25,326 nt of DNA from a virus: the IMG/VR virus record IMGVR_UViG_3300030118_003062, positions 5,446 to 30,771 of that record; one strand, given 5' to 3'. The notes beneath the pieces are model-generated. The model did no database searches. It was not told where the DNA came from and saw only the letters and a program-made list of their open reading frames with translations. Both the position numbers and the translations under genes were made by a program. This document shows positions 16,048 to 23,590 of the stretch, in pieces. Numbering within the stretch: the stretch's first letter is position 1; each line of letters begins with the position of its first letter.

Positions 16048-19000
16048 TGGCGAGAGATATTTCAAGAAAACGTTCTGAGATAGGAGCATCTTCTAATAAA
16101 AATGCACCAAAAATAACGGACAGTAATCAACAGAATGTAATAGATTCAATATACAGAGAACTAAATCAGTTAAGACGATCTATTAACAGTTCTTCTAAAT
16201 TAACTGCGAGTACACCAGTTGAAGGCAAAAGCGGTGATATTAGGCTATATACTGAAACAGCCAACGATGGTAGTAAAGGTTACTTTTTACAGGCTAAATT
16301 TGGCAATTCTTGGGCATCTGGAAGACTATCATTAGATGAATTAGCACCTAAACGAATTAAAAGTGACGGAACACCTTCTACAGTACAATCATATGAATCC
16401 GATGGTGGAGGTTATATAACTAAAGACGATGTTACTTATGAAACTTTAGATAGTAATAATGATGTTGGAGTAGGAAACACACAAGTCGCTAAAGGGTCGC
16501 ACGTACACGACCATAATAGTGCAAATATATTAAATACTGGAACTAATACTCACGATCAGATAGACGATCATATAGAAGATTTATCAATACACCGTGAACC
16601 TAATGATAATGTAGCTCACATAGGTGTTGTAACCAACCAAACAGGATCTACTGGTACCAGAGATAAATGGGCTAGAAGTGACCATCAACATGTATTAGAC
16701 CAGTCAAGAACATATGATTTTACAGCAGAACAAAAGATTAGTGTAGGAACAGGCAATCAAGCCTTAACTATTACTGGAGATGTAGATATAACAGGAAATC
16801 TTACTGTAGACTTCGCAGAAGCAGGAACAGGGGACACTACAGTAGAAGCAGACCTTTCAGTAGGTAAAGATGTAGTTTTAAATAATGATGCTACTAATTT
16901 ATCAGGTAATGTAAATAATACAAACACAACTACCATACATGGAGTTGCTACATCTTATAACAAGTTTATTATTGATTATCAGCCAAGTTCAGGAAATTCA
17001 CATTTAGAACTAAAATATGATAGTTCGAATACTTCTAAATTATTTACAGGCAGTACAGGCAACTTTACATTAGAACCTACATCTGATATTATATTATCCC
17101 CTACAAGCGGCAATGTAATACCAAAAGGTAATTTAGAAGTTGATTTAGGAACAGATGTACGTAAATGGAGAAGTTTATTTATAGGTGAACTTGTAGCCGA
17201 TCATTTAGTTGCGCAAAACGTTATGGCCACTATTGGTGGTAAAATACTTGTAGCACCGACTACAACATTAATGGAAGATTTTCCATCTACTGAGAGTATA
17301 AGTATTAAACTGAAACATAACGACCCTAACTTTAGAAATGCGTTTATATATTTACAAAAAGCAGACTTTAGTAATGGTACTGTGCAATATGAAGTTGTAG
17401 AAACAGCAGATGCAGCTCCAGCTCAAACTACTAATTCAGACGGAGAAACTTGTTATTTATATGTTATTACTGCAAGAAACAAAGATTCAAGTGGTATTAA
17501 TAGTTGGACAAAGAATGATGCTGTAGTTTCATTGTATAGTAAAGGAACTGGTGGCAATAAAGGATTTATAGAACTTACATCTTCAGGAAGTATATTTAAT
17601 AATACAGGTCCAAGAATTACGGCTTACGCTGCAAGTAATTCAGACACTGCTTGGGATGCTGCTAAGCCAATATTTAGTATAGGTAGAATTGGTGGATATG
17701 GAGGAGTACCTACTAATGATGATACTGCAGGTCTTGTTATTGGAGATAATTTAACTGCAGGCCCTAGTGATACTACAAATCCATTTAGAGGTTTAGTAGC
17801 GCAAAGAACTGGAATGAAGTTATTTAATACACCAATAAAGATGTATGATGGTGATAAGTTAAATGTACTTATAGATAGAGATGCTAATGGTAAAAATGTA
17901 TTTGCTATAGGGCCAGAAGTAGACGAATCTGATTACTCAGGCTCTTCTTTGTTATTTAGTTATGTAAATAATGCATATACATTATCAATAGATGGAAATA
18001 TAGATTTATCTGAAAACGTTGATTTTACAATTGATGCAGACGATATAATGAATAGTATAGATCATTTCTTACCTACTACTGATATGGGAAATGTAAGTCA
18101 AAGAGGATTATACTTAACTCCAGGTTGGCTAGGGTTTTGGGAAACAACATCTGGAGGATACTGGCCAGTTAAAATTGGTGCTACAGCATCTGGAACAACT
18201 GGAGATCCATTCTTTGAGATTAAAAATCATCCATCTAGTCCTACAGAGTTTATAAAATATACTACAGATGACGGCTTAGAAATAGCAGGTAAGGTAACTA
18301 TAATTGGTGAACAACCTCCAATTACGATAGCTAGTACACCAAGTATGAATGTCGATGTGTCAGATGGGGTAAACAAACCTCAACAAATTTATCAACTTAC
18401 TAGTGAGGCAACTACAATATATATTCATGTTAAAGTTGAAAATGCTGTAAATGGTAAAATAGAGTGGACTAATAATATTATGGACGAACCTGCTCCAAAT
18501 TGGTCTCAAACAGTACTTTCAGATATAAATGGATCGGGTTGGTTTACAGGAGAAATATCTCATTCTGGTTCGAACAATTATAGAGCGTTTAGATATGTAA
18601 ATATTCAAGCAGATACAAATCATTTTGTTAAAGGATTTTTAGTAACAAAATATAGACCTGGCGATCCACAGGCAATAATTGATGCAATAAATGCGCAAAC
18701 AACTGCAGACAATGCTATACCTGGAAATTCAGACTTTACTACCTCTAACACTATAACTTTAGGTAGCGGCTCAATAGAAGTAGGAAATGCAACAGTAAAT
18801 ACAGGAATATATAGCTATGGAAAGAATAGTCTTGTAAGCAATACTGCAGGGTTTTACTTGGGTACAGGAGCATCAGACATTACTCAATTCGGAATCAATA
18901 TTGGTAACGCAGATAGCTTTTTAAAATATGAAAGTCTAAACGGCAATTTAGATATTCAAAACGCTAGCATTAATATGCTCTTTGATGGCGATGTTGATAT

Positions 19001-19877
19001 ATTTATTGGAAAAGATATTGCTTCCAATGCTTCAACTGATGGTAATGCTGACGATATAATGATAGGTACTTGGGATGAGCAAACAGACGTTGGGGCCGCT
19101 GCAGGACATGGCATACTAATAAAACATGGTGCGGATGATTATAGTAAAATATACAAAGGTGGCTTTAATAGAAGAGGCTTTAACTATCCTGTAGTAATTT
19201 ATACAGATTATCATTGGGGAGGACCTGTAAACCTAAGTGGAACTAATGTTGGTACAAACACATTTAATGAAAACTATTTTGATTATGCAAATCATAGCAC
19301 ATATGGTAGTAATGATGGCCTAGGTTTTATTACTAAAGAAAATAAAATATCATATTTCTGGGGTTATGATAAAACTACTGTTCCAAGCGATAGAAAGTTA
19401 ATTTGGACTTTTACTCCTAGTATAAAGAAAAATGGCTGGGGAGCTACAAGCAACGATGCTTACTCTGATCCTGATATTTATCCATATACGTTTTGGGGTT
19501 CTGGAAGTGACGCAGACACTTTTACTGGAGGTGACGGTGGTGGCTCAGAGTATCATTACGATTTTTGTTTTATGCATTATGAAAGCACTTATGATGGCGG
19601 ATATAATGACCACAGCTACGTAGATGGTGATTTTAATGCAAGAGCATGGGGTAATCCTACTGGTACTTCTACCTACAAGTATAATGGGCACCAAATACCT
19701 TCATATATAAAGGGTAACTTAAATAAGTCTGTTTCTTTTGGAGTGATTCCACCTAATACAAACGTTAGTAATCTGTGGTTAATTTGCGGTAGATCTGGTA
19801 GAAGATCAGAATTGGGATGGGAAAGTCACGTTTTTGGTGGAATATTAACTATACAAGAAGTAGAGTATGTCAGTTAG
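16047..19877 (+). CDS. Tail fibre / receptor-binding protein
   Basis: 1276 residues; ATG at 16047 shares a base with the previous stop (TAATG). The N-terminal ~50 residues are basic with a heptad helix (VIDSIYRELNQLRRSINSSS), probably the virion anchor and trimerisation start. His-rich motifs follow, GSHVHDH at 150-156 and SDHQHV at 212-216, which recall the metal-binding H-x-H motifs of T4 gp37-like fibres. The phrase RSLFIGELVADHLVAQNVMA (~377-396), then IGGKILVAPTT, is a linker common in phage tail proteins. Repetitive Gly/Thr/Asn strands fill the middle. The end is aromatic and ends in GGILTIQEVEYVS; residues ~1080-1276 probably form the host-binding tip. No S74 domain is on this protein. 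Confidence 0.8.
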   Translation: MARDISRKRSEIGASSNKNAPKITDSNQQNVIDSIYRELNQLRRSINSSSKLTASTPVEGKSGDIRLYTETANDGSKGYFLQAKFGNSWASGRLSLDELAPKRIKSDGTPSTVQSYESDGGGYITKDDVTYETLDSNNDVGVGNTQVAKGSHVHDHNSANILNTGTNTHDQIDDHIEDLSIHREPNDNVAHIGVVTNQTGSTGTRDKWARSDHQHVLDQSRTYDFTAEQKISVGTGNQALTITGDVDITGNLTVDFAEAGTGDTTVEADLSVGKDVVLNNDATNLSGNVNNTNTTTIHGVATSYNKFIIDYQPSSGNSHLELKYDSSNTSKLFTGSTGNFTLEPTSDIILSPTSGNVIPKGNLEVDLGTDVRKWRSLFIGELVADHLVAQNVMATIGGKILVAPTTTLMEDFPSTESISIKLKHNDPNFRNAFIYLQKADFSNGTVQYEVVETADAAPAQTTNSDGETCYLYVITARNKDSSGINSWTKNDAVVSLYSKGTGGNKGFIELTSSGSIFNNTGPRITAYAASNSDTAWDAAKPIFSIGRIGGYGGVPTNDDTAGLVIGDNLTAGPSDTTNPFRGLVAQRTGMKLFNTPIKMYDGDKLNVLIDRDANGKNVFAIGPEVDESDYSGSSLLFSYVNNAYTLSIDGNIDLSENVDFTIDADDIMNSIDHFLPTTDMGNVSQRGLYLTPGWLGFWETTSGGYWPVKIGATASGTTGDPFFEIKNHPSSPTEFIKYTTDDGLEIAGKVTIIGEQPPITIASTPSMNVDVSDGVNKPQQIYQLTSEATTIYIHVKVENAVNGKIEWTNNIMDEPAPNWSQTVLSDINGSGWFTGEISHSGSNNYRAFRYVNIQADTNHFVKGFLVTKYRPGDPQAIIDAINAQTTADNAIPGNSDFTTSNTITLGSGSIEVGNATVNTGIYSYGKNSLVSNTAGFYLGTGASDITQFGINIGNADSFLKYESLNGNLDIQNASINMLFDGDVDIFIGKDIASNASTDGNADDIMIGTWDEQTDVGAAAGHGILIKHGADDYSKIYKGGFNRRGFNYPVVIYTDYHWGGPVNLSGTNVGTNTFNENYFDYANHSTYGSNDGLGFITKENKISYFWGYDKTTVPSDRKLIWTFTPSIKKNGWGATSNDAYSDPDIYPYTFWGSGSDADTFTGGDGGGSEYHYDFCFMHYESTYDGGYNDHSYVDGDFNARAWGNPTGTSTYKYNGHQIPSYIKGNLNKSVSFGVIPPNTNVSNLWLICGRSGRRSELGWESHVFGGILTIQEVEYVS

Positions 19878-20346
19878 ATCGGATATAGTGGCTAAAATAC
19901 AATCGGTAGACTCATCTTCTTCAGTTAGTTCGTCAGACATTACAGATTCAATTATATCCTCTGCATGGGAAAGGGTTTGTGACTCTGTTCAAGATGAAAA
20001 CAGTGATATATCAGATAAGTCAACAGGAACTACATGGAGTGCTACAGAAAAAAGAGCTTATGGTATTGCGCATTTTAGACCTGATTTACAATCAGCAATT
20101 ATATCGGGTAAAGTTACAATGCCTTATAAGTCTGATATAGTAGGCCATATACGCAGAGTAGTCTACACACAGAATAAACTTTATAAATTTCCTACAAATA
20201 ACGTAAATTACTTTAATAGTGCAGTTGATAATGTAAGTTACTATGGTGCAGTATCTTACTTCAATTCAATTCAATCAAACTATGAAACAAACGCAACAAC
20301 TGTAGCTAATGCTCAAGTTGCAAATTATAACTACAATACAGAATAG
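19867..20346 (+). CDS. Hypothetical small virion-region protein
   Basis: 159 residues from the ATG at 19867; it overlaps the fibre gene by 11 bases in another frame. The sequence is Ser/Asp/Asn/Tyr-rich: a helical start (RSDIVAKIQSVDSSSS, DSIISSAWERVCDSVQD), then WSATEKRAYGIAHFRPD, GKVTMPYKSDIVGHIRRVVY, and an Asn/Tyr-rich end (NNVNYFNSAVDNVSYYG). I do not recognise a family. Because it is coupled to the fibre gene, it may be a fibre-assembly protein or a minor tail component. There is no membrane segment. Confidence that it is a real gene is good; its function is unknown. Confidence 0.65.
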   Translation: MSVRSDIVAKIQSVDSSSSVSSSDITDSIISSAWERVCDSVQDENSDISDKSTGTTWSATEKRAYGIAHFRPDLQSAIISGKVTMPYKSDIVGHIRRVVYTQNKLYKFPTNNVNYFNSAVDNVSYYGAVSYFNSIQSNYETNATTVANAQVANYNYNTE

Positions 20347-20355
20347 GAGAATACG

Positions 20356-20505
20356 ATGTCATTAAAAGAAGAAATAGAAAGCGTAAAGGCGCAACAAGAA
20401 CAAGCTAAAACTGTTTGGACTAAGTACCAAGGTATACTCGAATACCTAGAAGGTAAGCTAGAACAGGAGAAATTGGCCGCTAAAGAGGCTAAGAAGAAGA
20501 AATAA
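20356..20505 (+). CDS. 49-aa charged coiled-coil peptide
   Basis: 49 residues, from ATG 20356 to TAA 20505, preceded by TAGGAGA. The sequence is one continuous helix with heptad spacing (MSLKEEIESVKAQQEQAKTV, then LEYLEGKLEQEKLAAKEA) and a run of lysines at the end (KKKK). There is no Cys and no motif. The ribosome site, intact frame and operon position argue that it is real. Such small basic coiled-coil proteins could bind DNA or a virion partner. Function not assigned. Confidence 0.6.
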   Translation: MSLKEEIESVKAQQEQAKTVWTKYQGILEYLEGKLEQEKLAAKEAKKKK

Positions 20506-20584
20506 TCGTTGTAAATGTCAGTATATCAATATTATATTATACTGGCTTAAAGTAACTTATTAAGTATACGGGGGTATCACAAAT
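20506..20584 (+). promoter_or_regulatory. Gap with hairpin and promoter-like sequence
   Basis: This 79-bp region is the longest gap in the window. CAGTATA (20519-20525) and TATACTG (20538-20544) form a 7-bp stem with a 12-base loop. TTGTAA at 20509-20514 and TATATT at 20533-20538 are 18 bases apart and resemble a sigma70-type promoter, although AT-rich sequence gives many such matches. AAGTAACTT (20550-20558) is a small inverted repeat, and a GGGGG run (20570-20574) lies before the next gene's ATG. I infer a start or control site for the ejection-protein module. Confidence 0.35.
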
Positions 20585-21358
20585 ATGACAGGATTAGAAA
20601 TAGCCGCATTATCTGGAGGTATAGGAACACTAGCCTCTAGTTTAACAAATGGGTTTCAAGGAGACTTTTATAAGCCTTTACATGCTTCTGATATTGGTAA
20701 GCAATTTGACCAAGGTGGCTATGTAGGTAAGATAGCAGCAAGATCTGATGAGCTTATGGATCCGTCTTCTAATTATAATGTCGGTGTTCGTGATTCATTA
20801 AAACAACAAACCAACGATCAAGTATTTGCTCAAAATCTTTTAAATAGACGTAATATGGCAGCATCTGGAATGATTGGTCAATCTGGTGTTTTACAGCAAC
20901 TTCAAAGCCAAAATCAAAATCAAGCATATAATAACATGGTTGCTCAGACTAGAGCGGGCATATCTGCTAATTTAGATAGAAGTAATACATTATTAAATCA
21001 AGCAGCACAGTTTGACCTAGCTAAAGGAGAAGCAATGGCTTCTGCTTATGGTCAAAACATTACTAATCAAAATAACTTAGCTGCTGCAAGGGCTGGAAAT
21101 TTAACTAGTACTCTTGGAGGAATTGCAAGTGCTGGTGTAATGATGATGTCTGATAAACGTAAAAAAGAAAACATTAAAAAAATTGGACAAGCAAAGACTA
21201 AGAGTGGAAAATCTGTAAATCTTTATAGTTATAACTTTAAAGGTTCTAAGAAAAAGAATGTAGGAGTTATTGCTCAGGAAGTTCAAAAGTCTCATCCTAA
21301 AGCCGTTAAGAAACAAAAGAACGGAATGTTAATGGTTAATTATAAGGAGTTGTTTTAG
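20585..21358 (+). CDS. Ejection-like protein with C-terminal S74 self-cleaving chaperone
   Basis: 257 residues from the ATG at 20585. The first ~188 are Gly/Ala/Gln/Asn-rich with a short hydrophobic start (LEIAALSGGIGTLASSL) and helices such as QLQSQNQNQAYNNMVAQ, resembling T7 gp14-type small internal virion proteins more than fibres. The C-terminus is an S74 (intramolecular chaperone, endosialidase-type) domain: SDKRKKENIKKIG starting at S189, LYSYNFKG, GVIAQEVQKSHPKAV, and a terminal VNYKELF. Ser189 and Lys194 match the Ser-Lys pair used for self-cleavage by S74 domains and by MyRF. Cleavage would release a ~69-residue chaperone. The stop overlaps the next GTG as TAGTG. The domain assignment is firm; the ejection role is inferred. 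Confidence 0.85.
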   Translation: MTGLEIAALSGGIGTLASSLTNGFQGDFYKPLHASDIGKQFDQGGYVGKIAARSDELMDPSSNYNVGVRDSLKQQTNDQVFAQNLLNRRNMAASGMIGQSGVLQQLQSQNQNQAYNNMVAQTRAGISANLDRSNTLLNQAAQFDLAKGEAMASAYGQNITNQNNLAAARAGNLTSTLGGIASAGVMMMSDKRKKENIKKIGQAKTKSGKSVNLYSYNFKGSKKKNVGVIAQEVQKSHPKAVKKQKNGMLMVNYKELF

Positions 21359-22014
21359 TGAACGTTCCATGGGATGAAGCACCACCATCGGGAACGCCAG
21401 AAAGAAGAGCGTTTTACGATTATTATAAACTCGATTATGATGATTCAATAGACCAAAATGTACCCGCATCTAAAGAGTTACCCAAGTCTCCAGCGTTAAA
21501 GCCAAAGCAAGATAAATTATCTTTTCTAAAGCCTCTAAATATTAGAAAGGTTGACCCTAACGCTTTAAAAGAATATGGTGGTGACTTTAATGTAAAAGAT
21601 ATAAAGCCTTATAGTCAGCAAAGTTTTCTAAAGGATGCTATTAGTAACGTAAAAGATTTCTGGAAAGATTTAAGACCAGAAGAACGTAGAGCTGCAGAAG
21701 TTACAGATAGAGAGCCTATTAAGTATGCTCCTCAAGAAATAATGGAGAATTATGACCCAGATAAAGACCCAAGGATGCTACAGCCAGAAGTAGAAGTTAT
21801 TGGTAAGCGTCCTTCATTTTTAGAGGCAGCAATGAGTCCAGGGGCAATAGACCCTGAAGCTATGCAAGCAAGTATGGTTATAAATAAAAGAAAACAAATG
21901 GCTGGAGATTTGTTTAAAACTGAAACAGTACAAGCACAACCATTTAGCATAAAAACTAAGAAACTATCAAGTCAAGGATTTGGGGGAGCAGGAGGCTACA
22001 AGTATGGCGGTTAA
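21358..22014 (+). CDS. Pro/Lys-rich protein, putative virion ejection component
   Basis: 218 residues from the GTG at 21358, overlapping the previous stop. Rich in Pro, Lys, Asp and Glu, low in hydrophobics, with probably disordered segments (NVPASKELPKSPALKPKQDK). A short motif EVEVIGKRP occurs at ~144-152, and the end is Gly-rich (SSQGFGGAGGYKYGG). No catalytic motif, Cys or membrane segment is present. It overlaps the next gene by 11 bases. Its position between an S74-tailed protein and a coiled-coil protein suggests a shared ejection module, as with adjacent internal-virion genes of T7-like phages. Function is inferred from context only. Confidence 0.55.
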   Translation: MNVPWDEAPPSGTPERRAFYDYYKLDYDDSIDQNVPASKELPKSPALKPKQDKLSFLKPLNIRKVDPNALKEYGGDFNVKDIKPYSQQSFLKDAISNVKDFWKDLRPEERRAAEVTDREPIKYAPQEIMENYDPDKDPRMLQPEVEVIGKRPSFLEAAMSPGAIDPEAMQASMVINKRKQMAGDLFKTETVQAQPFSIKTKKLSSQGFGGAGGYKYGG

Positions 22015-23581
22015 TTTTGGAACATTCGAAGGTCATAGAATATTATCAGATTCTACAAATAAAACTGTCGACAGGCTACTTAATGCTGTAAAAGAAAAAC
22101 AGCGTCAAGAAGAAGAGAAAAAAAGACTTGAATTAGAACAGAATAGATTTAAAGAATCAAAAAGGCAATTTGATGAGAGGTTAGAGTTCGATCAAGGCGT
22201 TTCCGACAGGGATTATGAATTTAAAGAGAAAGATTTTATACAAAGCGAAATAGAAAGATATCAAAATACTACTGGGTATGCAGGAGTAGCGCAATATGAT
22301 GATGAAGGAAACTTTATAGGAGTTACATCACCATTAAAAGATGGTAAGAAAACACCTACGTTTGCAAAGACAACATCTGACCGTACTTTTAACTTAGAAG
22401 AAAGAAAACAAGGCTTTGTGGAAGATTCTTTTAAGAAAGAACTTCAGTATAAGTATGACCTTAAAGATCAAGATGATCGTCAATTTTTCGCTAAACTAGA
22501 TTCTACAGAAGCAATGGCGCTAGATAGATTAATACTTGACTACGATAAAATGGATCAAGACTGGGCTAAGTTTTCAGAGTCTATAGCTTTAGAAGCCGAC
22601 AAATTAGGTTTTGATATTTCCAAGTGGGACGATACTAAAATAATGCAGTTTAAGCAATTTGCTGAAAATCAAAGGCAGTTCAATGTATCGTCAGCTCAAA
22701 AAGATAAAACGATTGAGCAAAATCAGCAACAAATAGATTCAAATTTACAAAATGATGAACAAAACAGAATAATAAAGGCTTACAATCTTGACCAAGTTAA
22801 GAAGGGTAACAAGAAGATAGAAAGCAGAGAAGATAATGTTGCTTTATTTAATGATATAATTAGTTCTCTACCAGCAAGTGAGGGAACGTCATCAGAAGAA
22901 GGTATAACCCCTTCTTTACTAGATGTTGCTCTTTTTTCTGATGCACAACTTAATAACATGCTAATTGAAGCTGGTGGTAAAGCGCTAGATGCTCAAGGCA
23001 TAAAGGAAGTTCGACAGAACATAAAAGACCAGAAAACTAGAAATGTCTCTGCATACGAATTAGATATGGTTCCTGGAGACGACCCTGCAAAACGTATGGT
23101 ATTTGGTGTTGAAGGAGAAGTTCCTGCTGATTTAAATAAGCAAATGCTAAAAAAGACAGGCAACGTTGGAGGAATAAACTCATACGATATTAATGACTCT
23201 TCAAATGATGATACAACAACACTTCTTAATACTGTTAAAGCAAGTAAGTTTCAGAACGATATAGTGTTAGACGGAGATACAGAACTTTCGTTTAGTAAGC
23301 CTAGTAAAAGAAAAGTTGATTATCAAAAAGATGGTACACTATTAAATGCGTGGAAAAAAGAATTAACAAAAATAGCTAGAGATAATGATGACCTTGACGA
23401 TATGGATATACGTGCAAACAATGATGGCACATATACTTTATCAGAGTGGGATCCACTATTCAATGATACAGTAAAAATTAAAGTAGATGAAAACGGCAAC
23501 CCAATGTTCCTAGATCCTGATAGCGGAGAATATGTTTTATTAGGAGCCAATCTAGATGCATTTTTAGACGAGCTGAAGTAA
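22004..23581 (+). CDS. Coiled-coil internal virion-like protein
   Basis: 525 residues. I choose the ATG at 22004 because AGGAGG (21990-21995) precedes it; an in-frame TTG at 21980 would add eight residues. The N-terminal ~300 residues are dominated by long charged helices (AVKEKQRQEEEKKRLELEQN, DERLEFDQGVSDRDYEFKEK). The C-terminal ~200 residues are mixed, with acidic turns (ARDNDDLDDMDIRANNDGTY) and a terminal strand/helix pair (DPDSGEYVLLGANLDAFLDE). No enzyme motif is recognised. A long coiled coil with a terminal globular part, next to a large membrane-active-looking protein, suggests an internal virion or DNA-ejection protein. Confidence 0.6.
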   Translation: MAVNFGTFEGHRILSDSTNKTVDRLLNAVKEKQRQEEEKKRLELEQNRFKESKRQFDERLEFDQGVSDRDYEFKEKDFIQSEIERYQNTTGYAGVAQYDDEGNFIGVTSPLKDGKKTPTFAKTTSDRTFNLEERKQGFVEDSFKKELQYKYDLKDQDDRQFFAKLDSTEAMALDRLILDYDKMDQDWAKFSESIALEADKLGFDISKWDDTKIMQFKQFAENQRQFNVSSAQKDKTIEQNQQQIDSNLQNDEQNRIIKAYNLDQVKKGNKKIESREDNVALFNDIISSLPASEGTSSEEGITPSLLDVALFSDAQLNNMLIEAGGKALDAQGIKEVRQNIKDQKTRNVSAYELDMVPGDDPAKRMVFGVEGEVPADLNKQMLKKTGNVGGINSYDINDSSNDDTTTLLNTVKASKFQNDIVLDGDTELSFSKPSKRKVDYQKDGTLLNAWKKELTKIARDNDDLDDMDIRANNDGTYTLSEWDPLFNDTVKIKVDENGNPMFLDPDSGEYVLLGANLDAFLDELK

Positions 23582-23590
23582 GGAGATATA

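Noticed and set aside
19432-19623. Plus-strand alternative frame inside the fibre gene
   Set aside because: Same reasoning: the fibre frame is intact, and the alternative is a hydrophobic low-information peptide without a start signal.
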